A DNA stretch of 64,000 bases from Theristus sp. LFF4_11 (lineage: Eukaryota; Nematoda; Chromadorea; Monhysterida; Xyalidae). Position numbers and translations under genes: made by a program. The notes beneath the pieces were generated by a model. It searched no databases and had not been told where the DNA came from. It saw nothing but the letters and a program-made list of their open reading frames with translations. Below are positions 43,701 to 59,539 of the stretch, piece by piece. The stretch lies in NCBI GenBank assembly GCA_030248135.1, contig JASANC010000765.1, positions 1 to 64,000 of the forward strand. The letters are read 5' to 3'. Each line of letters begins with the position of its first letter. Positions within the stretch are counted from its first letter, which is position 1.

Positions 43701-45524
43701 GATTAGCGTTTACCATGTAGTGATTGGTCATGTGGGCGGATCGTGGCCTCTGCGGGCGTGCTGCGCCGAGCGCTTGCTGCTGCCGCTGTTGACGCAGGTG
43801 ACTGCCGTACTTGCCGCTCACTGAGGCGCCCCACTGCTGAGCGTCGTCTGTGACCAGCATCGCTTGCTGTTGCTCTGCCTCCACTGTTCCTAACACAAAT
43901 ATGCACCTTGACATACAAAGAAGCGCTTGGTGCTAACCGTTTACTGGTATTTTCCAGCTCACCGAAAGAACTCTGCGCTAACCGGAGTGTGCTTGTGGTC
44001 GCACGTTCAGCACCGTGGCCGCTGTTGCGTCGTCAGGCATCGCCGCAGCCGCCGTTTCCGAGCGTGCCAATCTGCGAGATGAGAAGCGTTTCTTGAGTCC
44101 GCTGGTGAACTGCGCCAGACGATTGGCGCTGCCGACACGCCGCTGGGTGGCGCTGTGTCCGTGCGTCGAGCTGTCCGACATGGTCGTCGGTGTCGGCGTC
44201 TGCCGGTAACTCGAGCACTCGGCGTGCCACGATTGGTGCATCATGCTCGGCTGGTAGTGGTTGGCCGGTGTGCAAGCGGGCGGCACTGCGCCTGTGTGGT
44301 GGTGCACGTTGGTGCACTCGTGCAGCAGTGCAGACGCGCTCATGCTGCCGTGCTGCCGCTGGCGGTGGCGCTCGCTTGGCCTCTGCGCTTTCACCGCTGG
44401 TTTGCTCATTGGAGACGGATGACTTCGCCAATAGTCGTTGTCGTCGATGGGCGTTGGCGAAATTGTGTTGTTGTTGATGGTGTCGGCAGTGGTGCTGTGC
44501 AGGTCGAGATTGCTGCTGCTGCTGTGTCGGCCAGTGCCACTGCTGGCGTTGCTGCGATTGATGATGTTGTTGAACGCGGTCATCTGCTCGTTGATCACGT
44601 TGCCTTGGTGTCTGCCATCGGTGCAGTTTCTGCCAGCGGCGTTCTCACGGATGAGATTGTTCAAGAAACTGCCACGATTGCTGGTGCACTTGTTGACGCC
44701 TGACAGCTGGTACGTGCTGGTCGTCGATGGGATGCTTGTGCGCATAGCACCGGCAGCATCCGTGTTGTTGTCATTGTCGTTGTCATTGTCGTTGTTGTTG
44801 TTGCTGTTGTTGTTGTGATGGTTTGCAGTGGTGCTGCTGCCCTTTGAGCACTTGCTGCTGTTGTGCCACCGGGTCGTTCGCCGAAGCGTTCCGAACAATG
44901 AAAACTTTTTATTTGCAGTCGACGAACCGCTGCTCGCAATGTCACAGTCCTGCAAACACTGTTCATACTCGAATGTCGTGTGTTTGGTAGTGTGTACATT
45001 TCAAAAAGTGCTCCTGGTAGTGTGTACATTTCAAAAAGAGCTCCTTTCAAACGTGGCATTGTGTCTGTCTCATGTTGTTTACCTGTGGCGGCTTGCTGTT
45101 GCATCGCTGCTGCACGAACGGTGGCAACGAGCGTCGTGAGGACACGGCATGTTGGTGTGCGTGGCGTGCCTGGAAGTGTGCCACTGAAGGCACTGTGCCG
45201 TTCGGCAGCACCTGCTGCACATGCACGTTCTCAACGCTCACCGACTTCGCAGACGACTCCGGCCGCGTGCCGAGCAGCTCTGCTGTGCCACCTGAAAAGC
45301 ATTTCCGACATTTTCGTTTGCATTCCAATCGAATGTCTGTGCTGAGTTGCAAACGCACCAACGGAGCACTTGCTGCTGTGTGTGGCCGCGTGCACGTTGC
45401 CGTTGAGCAGATCACTCGTGGCCACTGTTGAGTGCATCGTGTGGCCGCTCGCAGTCGCTGCGCTGGTCTGCTGTTGCACCAGTGCACTCAGCGAGTGGCT
45501 GCCGCGCAGGTTGCTGCTGCCCCA
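40749..45524 (-). CDS. CDK14: PFTAIRE-type cyclin-dependent kinase (CDK14/Eip63E-like), 5' incomplete
   Basis: Fifteen minus-strand exons (high to low): 45524-45359, 45291-45083, 44949-43983, 43889-43699, 43615-43524, 43457-43378, 43094-43000, 42884-42822, 42730-42669, 42609-42548, 42468-42348, 42277-42120, 41220-41123, 41054-40964, 40822-40749; 842 residues so far. The kinase has [20 protein letters not shown], the cyclin-binding helix as the exact word [39 protein letters not shown] and [11 protein letters not shown]; a short tail ([10 protein letters not shown]) matches CDK14. Relatives bind cyclin Y and phosphorylate LRP6 in Wnt signalling. About 500 residues precede the catalytic domain, far more than in vertebrate CDK14, with Asn/Asp runs. 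Exon 45359 opens at an acceptor, so the start codon is further right and unplaced. The intron 42668-42610 begins with GC. Confidence 0.9.
41319..41934. mobile_element. ~620-bp mariner-type element in CDK14 intron
   Basis: The left end CAGTAGGGCCGAATAAATAA and the inverted right end (ending TTATTCGGCCGTACTA) are imperfect inverted repeats extending about 120 bp inward. TA lies on both sides. Its right portion matches the truncated copy in MsrA intron 4. Near 41540-41578 a 19-bp unit (ACCCAGAAAAAGGTTACC) is tandemly doubled. No transposase frame. Confidence 0.72.
44985..45048. repeat. Two tandem ~30-bp units
   Basis: GTAGTGTGTACATTTCAAAA followed by AGTGCTCCTG is directly repeated once with few changes, in the intron between two N-terminal exons of the CDK14-type gene. 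Confidence 0.6.
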
Positions 45525-47014
45525 CTGCAACGCTTGAATCGATTTGAAGCGTTTGAAAAAATTTGGAAGAGTTTTTCTAGGTAGGCAAAGTTGCGTTTTA
45601 CATGTAAACTGAGATTATGTGGTCAATGTCCATCTGTGCTTCACAGTGGTGCAACGAACCATCTGGTCGGCTGCAAACTGTGCAAGTAGCTTGGTGATTA
45701 TTGTTGACCACCAGCGCGTCCCAGTGCGTCTGTTTAACTTATAGCGCCAGTGAATGTCGCAGCAACAGTCGCTATTATTTTTGTATATCGACTGATAATG
45801 AATGCGCAAATGGGTGGGCTGCGGCGGCAGGGCGGTAGGAACGAATGTTGATGCATGCACTTGGACGCATTAATGGCGCAGGGCTGATTGCTTCCAGAGC
45901 ACATAACAGAATCTAATTAAGAATCATCGTGCACGTATCACAAGCGCCGCCCAGCAGGCAACACTCGCTTCCAGCTTCTTTTGTTTTCGTTCAGTGAAGA
46001 ATATCCGACTAGGACTTTTGATATTATACCCTTTGGGCATCTCATATCGTCAAAAAACGTGCTATACGCTATGAAATTTGTGAATTTTGTTGAAAAACTT
46101 TTTGATACATTACTGGGAAAACACACACTGTTGGATGTATTGCTGACTGTTATCGCGGTTTAGGTGATATTTGTGTGGAGTGTTGAAAATTTTGTAAATC
46201 TGAGTAATCGCAGTGAAAGTGGGGATGAATTCAGATAAAATGGAGCGCAAATGCTTCGGCACAGTGCAGAGCACGGGCATAAATATCAAAAAGCGATCAG
46301 CACTGCGGCTGTCTGCAGCGGACTCGTAAAAAGCAGCCAGCGTAATAAAATGCAGCCACACAGCTCTTGGTAATCTCATGAAAATCATCAAGCTGCGCAC
46401 GCGAAATGGCCGGCCAAACGCATGATGCGACTGATGAATTCCGCGAAATTGTAATGAGCGCAAACAGGACGGGTGCAATTGTGGATTGCAAAATGTCAAA
46501 ACTCGACCAAGTAACTCGGCTGATTGTATGCACGGTGTTCTTATTGGTTACCTCAGAGCTGCGAAATAAAACACTACAAGAAAATACAAAAGTAACAAAA
46601 GTTTTTCGTCACCTTGATTGTTCGTGGTTTTCGGCGTCCGCTGTCAAAGGCGCCCGTCCAAAACAAACCTGAAAGTGAACGGCTTCATAGAAACTCATTG
46701 AACAAAGCTGGCGAAGTTGAAAACTGTAAAAATTGGTAACTGCAGTGTACAATAAATAACAGCATAATAATGCAGAAAGAAGAAGATAATCTGTGAGTGC
46801 AAAGTGCAATTGACACCCCGGAAGCGCGAGCGGCCACGGCGTCCCATTGGCTCAAAAATCAGGCCAGATATACGTTTGCATTATAAGGAGCGAAAGAGCA
46901 GACTGCTGCTGCTGTATACGCTTTGCGAAGTGTGCACTTCAACAGTTTGTGCTTGTTTGTCGCATTCAGCGCTTCGAGTTTTTTTTGCACGTCACTCAGA
47001 CGCACGACAGGAGG

Positions 47015-47022
47015 TATATAAA
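47015..47022 (+). promoter_or_regulatory. TATA-box-like motif
   Basis: TATATAAA followed by ATGCAGAG, about 120 bp before the ATG of a 40-codon signal-peptide-like ORF. Spacing would fit a short 5' UTR. No other core-promoter element was identified. Confidence 0.25.
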
Positions 47023-47134
47023 TGCAGAGTTTAGAAACGAGAGTTTAGCGGCACTTTTGGTATTCAATTTCACATCTGGCGAAACCGAAGTAGAGGGGCC
47101 AGAGAGCACCTTTGGGCGGGCCATAGGCGCGCGC

Positions 47135-47257
47135 ATGAGCATGCTGTGTGCACTGCTAGCACTCATTGCTTGTGTGTGTGCGCTGCTTGCCAAGTGTGTC
47201 ATTGCAAAAGTGTGTGTGCGTCTCTCTCATAATACTTTGCAGCTTTCTGCATTATGA
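47135..47257 (+). CDS. Possible 40-residue hydrophobic/secreted peptide
   Basis: ATG to TGA encodes a peptide starting MSMLCALLALIACVCALLAK, which is signal- or membrane-anchor-like with four Cys in the first 25 residues, then a short basic tail. It lies downstream of a TATA-like motif. Such frames arise readily in TG-rich sequence, so support is weak. Confidence 0.2.
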   Translation: MSMLCALLALIACVCALLAKCVIAKVCVRLSHNTLQLSAL

Positions 47258-50200
47258 GTGTTATAGGTGCATACAAGCACACAGACATCTCAACGACGAG
47301 CAGCGCGGTGTTGTTGTTGGCAGTTCTTGGGTGTATGTGGCACACAGCAGCGAGTGCGCAAAGTGACACACGCACGCAACTGCAGCATAACTAACGAATT
47401 ACGAATGCGTATGTGTGCACTTGCACTCCAGCCGAACCCACTGGGGCCAGCTGTCTTCACTGCAATTATTGTCTTGTGCTGAAGCTTGCCAGCTTGTACG
47501 CCTAAAAACACGCGACTTCGTGACCTCGAACAAGCACGCATGTCAAAAACAAAACAGCATGCCGTTCTGCGTTCACGTGACTGCGTCTGCGCCTGTGCGT
47601 TCGCTGGGAAGCCGCAGGTTCAAAAAACGAAAGAAAGGTGCGCAGCGTCTGTGCTTCAGCTTGTTTGCAGTGGCGCTGTGCACAATGCAATGATAGTTAA
47701 ACATTGCATTACAGCTGCAATTTATTCTGAAATTCACTGTTAACGTGAATTAATTGCATGCCAGAGGCCTGGTGTGAAAGGATAAATAATACGACCGCAC
47801 GGTGGAACATGATCTCTTGAAAACAGCAGTTGCTGTCTTACAGTAGCAATAAGCGGCTCATGAACGCAAACGGCAGCGAAACAGCTTGCAACCAAACTCA
47901 GCCCTGGTGGGCTACAGTGTGGTGGTTTTATTGACTTTCAACTGCGCCATAACAGGCGCACAATTGTAACTCACGGGAAATTAAAAACGCCAACTTCTCA
48001 TTTTCAATGTCTACTCTTTGCCGCCGCTGTTTGTTGCATTCGTAATAAGAATTGTGACAATAATCAACTGCGGTATTCCACCAAAAGCGCACTGTTCTCC
48101 AATTCATTCTAGCCTCCGTATGACTACTGCGTGGGCTCCTGTTCTGCACTGCGTGTGTGGCACATCCACACTACAACTCAATGACTATCGCAAAAACTGC
48201 AGTAACAGACGCTTTTTCCCATCCGAAAATCCAACGGAATACTAACTGACAATGATAAAATCAATTAAAAACACTGAATTTGCATGCTGTCGTTTCGGTG
48301 CATGTGGTCTTTTTGGGTCATTCAATTTCCCGAGGCGAATATCTGAGGCTTCCAGAAACAGAAACAGAGTGGCGGTGAGGCAACACTGGCAGCGGCACAG
48401 TGTGGCGTGTGCTCGGTGACTTCGCGTGTCAAATGGAGGACATTGCACCTGACCTGCAATGCGACTGCAATGGCACGCACGAAAGCAACGAGTCTGCAAG
48501 GCCTACACTGCTTTCAACGGCTTACAGCAGGCTATCAGCTCAGCATCTCATTTCGTTCAACGCAATGACAGCGGCGCAGCAGCTACAGTTCGCAAATGCA
48601 GCGCCACCGGGGCAAGGCAATCATGTCTCGATACATATTATCAAACTCACATGTGCAGCGAGCTACTTTTGAGTTGATTGCACCCTTCGTTCTGTGTGTT
48701 GTGTGCCGCAAATAATCACAAGCAACGCATACGCACGCAGGTTATAGCACTTGCTTGTGCACTTGCTGCCGAGAGTTCAGTTGACGCAACTCTGAAAGGT
48801 TCACAGAGAATCACAGTGCAGGTTGCGGAATAAAAACTTTTTTCCTGTGTGCCCCAGCGAGCGCAAATGCAGCACACAGACAACGTGGTTTTATACACTG
48901 AACATTCTCGCCCAGCATTCACTCTCACTGTGCTAATCAACACGCAATCGCAAAACGGAGTGACTGCAAAAAGCTGCGCCACTCTCAACTGCTGTCGGAC
49001 GTTCTCGACTCGTCGCATGTGCAATTGAGTTACCACAATAACTTGGTTATCAAACGGAACTTTTTCACTCGGAAAGTGGCTGGTCAAGTTTCTTCTTCAT
49101 CGTTGCTCACTCTCACTGGCCATGTGGAGGGTGCTTTCATGAATTGCCATGGTTGAACTTAAAAAGGTTGCACAACTGCTTGTAAAGTTGCGCCACGTTT
49201 TACGTAGTTCAATTTTAGAATCATTGCACGTTTGTGTGAGCCTTTGAATTCTGTTTGTTTTGTTTTGTTTTGTTTCTAGTCGAATGCAATTTCAAGATGC
49301 CACCAAGCTTTTAGTAAACAAGCTGCACGTTTGCAAATCGCCTTAATTAGGAAGCGCACTGCTTGGCTACCGTAGTCAACGGTGCTACGATGCCATGTCA
49401 CGTTTTTGTACCCGGTTGTGTTGCACAGTCAATTCCCAAACTTTTCAAGACTGGCTGTTTTTTTGTTATGCACGCCCATTGCGCACCCATTCAAGTATTG
49501 TTTTTCTGAGACGTCCGGTCATGCAGAGACGGAAACACAAGCAGACCGTAAACAGGAACAGTGACACGCAAAAAACACGGTTTGCGTGCGTGCAAAACAA
49601 AAAATCGAAATGTCAAAAAGTTCAAAAGAACAATTTGAAAAAAATAATAGTGGGTGGGGGTGTTATGGAAGCTGCGATGGACACGTACAATGTGCATGTG
49701 AGCAGATTTCAAAAATGCAGTCGTGCAAATTATGTACTTACCGATTGACTGCACATTGTCCGACAACTTTGTCCACATGATTGTTGTTGTTTTTTCTTTA
49801 ACTTTTTGCTCTTCTCGTCGCGCTGATTAAAACTTGTAGCTGACGACTTCTGGCATGCTTGGCGTTTGAAAGAATAACACTGAGTCAGTTGGTCATTATA
49901 TGCGGTGGATGACTGAAAACTTTGAAAACTGGGACAATTTGAAAGTAGTGTACCAAAATCAGTGTAAAACCACACTTTAAGTGTCACTGATTACCAGAAT
50001 GCCGCAGCTGTAGTCTACTCTCAATAATTCAAGTTATAGACAGAAAAAAATCGAACACAAATGTTGCTCGCAAAAACTTGCTGTTGTCCACCCCCGAAAC
50101 TAACAGGTTTTATCTAAGAACTGATAAGACAGAATCAGCAAAATTTAAGTTAGCATCCTTGTCGATGTTGCTTTTCTTTTCAGAAAACGCCGTGAACTGA

Positions 50201-51376
50201 ATTGTCTAAGCCAATGACACTTTACAAATGCCCTTCGTTCGTGGGACATTCGGCCGTGTTCGGGTGGTGGTACATGTTTGACATGCTGGGGTGACAATGG
50301 GAACAAAACACTCAAAAAGTGCACGAACCGCCAGGCGCAACAGTTGGGGAAATATTTTTACAAAAAATGATCAACGGGCGATCAACGGAACAAATAAGAG
50401 TGTGGATTGAATTGCTGCTGAAACTGACAACGGCGAAATAAACTGTGATGATATGACGCTGTGAGAACACGTAAAGCTACATACACAAAACATGTACAAA
50501 CAGACCGGCTGTGAAATGCTGCGAGCTGAGCCTGTGCAGTTTGGTCTTTGGTCTACCGGTGACTGAGCGCACAACGTTGCTGGCAGCGCTATGTTGCTGC
50601 AACATCTATGCACATACGTGTGCGTTTGTTGTGTGTTTCGCTCCTAAACGGTAGTGGCTGTTTTCGCGGGCTGGCATGCCGCTCGCCACTGATGCTGCTT
50701 TCTTCACAAAACGACCATAAAATGTCTGTTAGCACCAAACGGTGAATGAATATGAGAAAAGAAAGACACCAACACGAGCCTGTCTTGAAACACTGCGCCG
50801 AGCAAAATAACCCAGAACAACAACAGCACAACACCACTCTTGGGTGTATATTGTGTTCCTAAGGCAGATAAACGAATCATTTCTGTCTCGTCACAAAAGT
50901 TTTTCTTTCCGTTTTTTGTCGTTTTATCATTTTAGCGAATATTATGATGTGTGACGTCTGCTTAAAACTCAAGCAGATTTTTCTTCAGCGGGCCGGGACT
51001 ACTTATTGCTGACTGCGAGACATCGGAGCAGTGGCACAATGTAATGAGAGGGCAGAAAGGACACTAAAATGCAACCAATAACGTTTGTGATGTTTGAGAC
51101 TTTTTTGGAATCGACATCACGGTGGGTGTCTCAATGAATCAAACAACATAAAAAAGCAACAAGGCGCACAATGAGTCATATTTTTTGAGGAATAAAAAAG
51201 CTAATGTAACAAACTCGGGGTTAAAAGACGAAATATCCAATTTCATATCGCTTTCAAGAAACAAGTTGCGGTCTACATAAACATACAAAAAATAGAGAGA
51301 TGTCAGAAAGATAGAGTTGTAACGCTGCGGAAATTGAAAAGAATATAACACGTGAGAAAATTACATGATAGGTAAA

Positions 51377-52172
51377 CAGGGTGGCGCAGGCAGAACATCA
51401 AAAAAATGTTCAGATGCTTGGCCGGAAAGTTGAAGAAAATTAAAAATGTCCGTACTTGAAAGGTGTTGAAAGAAGTTCGGATTGAAAATGTTCCGATACT
51501 TTAATGAACATTGAACCTTTTCCACTACTTGTTCCACTTATTGAACTTATTTGAAACTTGTGACAAAGCGGGGGGTACAATTCCGGCCCGCTAATTCCGG
51601 CCTGAAGAATTCCGGCCCGCTCATTCCGGCCCGAAGAATTCCGGCCCGAAGAATTCCGGCCCGGAGAATTCCGGCCCGGAGAATTTTCGCCAGCACGAAC
51701 AATATTAAACCACACGAAGTGATTTTGGTAATGAAATAATAAAATAAAAATATCGATGTTCACATGTTACAGTGTATTTTCAATGATCTTCGTCCTGTTT
51801 GCTTTTTTGGAAAGTGAAACCTTTTGGGGAAAAACTACAACTAAATTTTTAAATTTTTTTATCATGAACAGGATTTGTAACCCCTTTACCTTATCAAAAA
51901 GGCTTGTCTTAGGATTAGGAACCTACAACAAGTCACTGCAAGCAAGTTCTAAACAAAAATAAAAAATCACTTAATTTATTTTCCAAAAATCACTTCGTGT
52001 GGTTTAATATTGTTCTTGCTGGCGAAAATTCTCCGGGCCGGAATTCTTCGGGCCGGAATGAGCGGGCCGGAATTCTACGGGCCGGAATTTCGCGGGCCGG
52101 AATAGTACACGAGCCGTGACAAAGCTACCCCACAGCAGTTCAAAACTATATCATCACTTCTGAGCCACCCTG
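51377..52172. mobile_element. Fold-back element with CCGG-rich tandem arms
   Basis: Short inverted ends CAGGGTGGC (51377) and GCCACCCTG (to 52172). Inside, two long inverted arms (about 51577-51734 and 51983-52107) pair CCACACGAAGTGATTTT with its complement. Each arm carries a ladder of about 15-bp units based on GAATTCCGGCCCG, seven or more on the left and five on the right. The ladder translates as short Arg/Pro repeats, but no start or domain supports a protein. No clear target-site duplication. Confidence 0.75.
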
Positions 52173-53324
52173 TTAAATTCGACGTTTTCTGAAGTTGTTA
52201 GAAACAATCTGCTGTGGCCGTCGGACAAGCAGCAATTTCAACATAAAAACGGTTAGCACTTTGAGTGGTGCGTCGCATATTTGAAAAGATACGGAAGGAG
52301 ACAGACCTAGCGACGCGACGTTGTTGCTACATGTAGCTAAAGCTCATTTTTTCACTAGACATTTTCAGTTTATTTGCTTCACAAGCCGAAAGGACAGCAC
52401 TTTGTTTAGTACAGTTTCACTATACCACATTGACAGCAACACATTCACATTCAGCGTATAACAACAACAAACAATAATGGATACATGCACATTAACTTCG
52501 GTAGCCATCCAGAATTCAATGTCCAACGAAAGGTCGTAAAAAACACGACAGAAAATAGTAAATGTTGGAGAACAAAAGGGACTGGACGAATGAAGCAAGG
52601 TGCACAAAGCACAGCGCTTTGTCCCTGTAGCAGCCACACATCTGCGGACGCTGTTCGGAAACGTAAAAAAGTTCAAGATTAAAATACAATGTAATCTTAC
52701 TTCACTGATTTTCTTGTCGAACACGTGCGTCAAAGGAGCAGCCGTATTTCCACATGTGATTCTTGTTTTATTCTGTCTGTCTGGTTGCCACCAACGTTTC
52801 CATCAAATTTTGAATTGCAGTTTCGCGCAGCTGGTCTCATTCAGGAAGCCACTGGTGCGCATCAGTTTCAATAAAAGACTGTCAGCAACGGAGCTGTTCG
52901 TGTTGTTGAACGGAAAACAAACAGTGAATGAAATATGCGAACGGCTGCGTTTGGACGACACACAACAATTATATTTTGCTGTATTTATTGCACATTCGAC
53001 TGAACACCATTTCCGCAGACAAAATAAAGATAAAAAAGACAATAATACACGCACGATGAGAACGGAAAATGTGGCATTGATATAGGAGCGGCTAAAATAG
53101 TCCCATAGAACTCTAAAAGATGCAACGAAACAGTTAACAACAGAAACAACGCGATTATATACAGAAATCGGAAATGTTGAAGTTTATCCGAATATCTAAG
53201 AGTGCCTGGAAAGGAAACCGGTACAATTTTGTCAATCACAAAAAAATAAATAGTGTTGAAGAAAACACAATGATACAAATTTATCACATGACATAACATC
53301 AACCATCCAATGAATTTTGGAATG
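52173..53324. other. Gap, 3' flank of NSF
   Basis: No recognised gene. Short ORFs on both strands lack domains. The right end is presumably beyond the NSF poly(A) site. Confidence 0.4.
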
Positions 53325-53330
53325 TTTATT
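53325..53330 (-). terminator. Candidate poly(A) signal of NSF
   Basis: TTTATT on the plus strand (AATAAA in the sense of NSF), about 200 bp past the NSF stop codon. Confidence 0.5.
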
Positions 53331-53528
53331 TATTCTTGTGCATCGATTCAGAACTGAAATTTACGACAATTTACGATAAATGTGAGTAAAAAAGTCTCTT
53401 CTTCTCAGACAAGTGAACTAAAATGCAGCCTAGCTGCGATTAAAACGTCAAGCAATCGCCGTGTGCCGGAAGCAAGTGAGCTGCATCAATGGGACGAGTG
53501 GCGCGCCATCGCTCGCCTGCACCAGCGG

Positions 53529-57413
<3,885 letters not shown>

Positions 57414-59539
57414 GATGATGGGTGTGTGATGTTCTTTCTATTCGAAGTTGAAGCCCAACTTTTTCAATCCAAAACCAACAGAACTCTTCAATGGGCGACC
57501 ACAAATTTTCTACACCCTCAATATAACGTGGCAAAAACGGATTTCGCAATCAATGTGCAGCGAACTTCTGGAAACAAAGAACTTCATAATTATGGACACG
57601 TCAACGTTTAAACACGTGGCGCGAACAGCAATTCTGTGACGAAACAACGTCGTCCACCCGACTCATGAAATAACAAATGAAAATAGCATTGAAGAAAATT
57701 AAAATCATAAACAGGCAAACATGCAAGAACAAGGCATGAGCAGAGGAAAGAAAAGACATGACAAAACAAGACTAATGCAGACGGAAACACAAGACAAGCA
57801 AAGATGTATAAAAGGGGAAAACAGCAAAGAGCGCACGAAGACCCGCAGAGCACCCCAACGATGGAACACATTTCATGTTTATTGCAAGCTTCGCTGCTGA
57901 GAGACGCGTGCCCGAAAAGATCATGCAACGCAGTTTGAGCCAAATGCTGCAGCCATGCGGAGCAGTGCAGTGCGCCGATGCGTTCAAAGTGGCTGCAGTA
58001 GCACAGCACGGCAGGGCATGGGCGCTTTGCCACCCTGAACAACACGCATGCGTGCGCACGAGAATTTGGGCTGCTTCTGGCGTCGCACTTTATCCGATCA
58101 GAGACGTACACAACGCTAACACTAAAACTGCAGCCGAAAAACTCCAGCGCACTCCAATTGAATCGAATGGCACAATTTAGTTGTATTGCGCCCGAAAGCA
58201 CCATGGTGCATGCTGCTAGCAGCGCAACGCAGTCGACTCAAGTGAAATGGCTGGCTTGATGCATGCTCGCATACAAACGCTCAATGTTTCCAGATAATAA
58301 ACAGCTCGCGTGCGGGTGGCAGCAGCAGTCAGCACGACTTGCACAGTGCCGTGCGTAAGCGTGTGCACACACACACACACGTCTGTAAGCACAATATGCT
58401 CGGCGTATCACAGTGTTGTCACGATCAATAACATCGGCAACGTCGCCATTGCTAAACTGCACCATTCACTGTCTGCGCTTTCCGAGCTCAACACACACCG
58501 ACCAGCCTCAAATGCAAGTTCATTGGCCCAGACGAGCAGATAAAAAACTCAGCTGTTTCAGAAAATAATATCAGCCAGCAACAATAACATGCCATACATG
58601 CAAGTATCGGTGCACAGTTGGTCTGCATGGAAGAAAAAAACGCGACGACACGACGCGATGCTACGAAAGTTCAAAAAAACTGCAGCAGGAAATTATTTAT
58701 GAGGTGGCGACCGCTGACGGCCACGCCAATGATTACTGTGAAATGAAGGAATTGAAAAAAGCTGAAAGCTTGCTGTGTTCACACGAACCTGGCTGTTCAA
58801 ACGTGACACATGCACCGCACAGCAACACATGGAGGAATGTACTATGTGAATTGAACTCACGGCTCTGAACCAATCCAATGCAAAACGTGTCACACGAACT
58901 GATGTGCGATTTTTTATTCTTGCACCCGTAAACCAGGATAAACATGTTTCCATGATAACAAACCAGTAATCTCGCATGGATGGATACCCTGTAACCCAAC
59001 CCGTTGGACACAGCCAACCCACAAACCCACACTGACAGTTTGATCAGCTTGACAAAATCCATAAAATTTGAAATTGAAATAAACTTGAGAAAATGGAAAA
59101 TGCTATGAATGATCGATGTGAACAATCTGCAAGTGAGATACTTTGAATGGGACATTATGGCATGCGTATGTTTCAATGAAAAATGCAAAACAGACACAAC
59201 CAAACAAATGTGCACTCATATGGTGCCATTTTTCACTTCTAAACATGATTGTAGGTGAAAAAATAACTGATTCCAAAGCTATGATTCCAGACGTTTGAGA
59301 CTTTAAAAATGTGACGAAAACTACAGTTTGTGTAACATCTGACTAAACTGAAGCCACTGACAAAATATATCGACTTAAAACGAAATATGATTGACGCTAA
59401 CCAACCACTAAAAGTCACGGGTTTTGATGGGAAGAAACCGGTAAAGTGCAAGCGATCTACCACAAGCGCGTAATGTGTGCGTGCTAAACCGATGAGATGA
59501 GATGCATCATGGTTGAGCGCCGTTGCAAGCGGGCGCCAA
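57414..59539. other. Gap between MFS gene and NSF
   Basis: About 2.1 kb covering the NSF 5' flank and the 3' flank of the MFS gene, with no recognised exon. A 198-codon minus-strand ORF (57608-58204) is Cys/Phe/Leu-rich without a domain. A CA run is at about 58366-58380. Confidence 0.4.

Larger units (their letters stand above)
45525..51376. other. Gap upstream of the CDK14-type gene
   Basis: Nearly 6 kb without a recognisable protein domain. It should contain the missing 5' exon(s) and promoter of the CDK14-type gene on the minus strand, but I could not pick a start exon with a donor in the required phase. ORFs of 60-145 codons on both strands show no family resemblance. Confidence 0.4.

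Noticed and set aside
43978..44955. Several plus-strand ORFs of 100-180 codons opposite the CDK14-type N-terminal exon
   Set aside because: They are antisense shadows of the minus-strand exon, whose phase connects to the kinase domain.
57608..58204. 198-codon minus-strand ORF upstream of NSF
   Set aside because: No recognisable domain, Cys/Leu/Phe-rich composition typical of chance frames here, and no link in phase to NSF exons.
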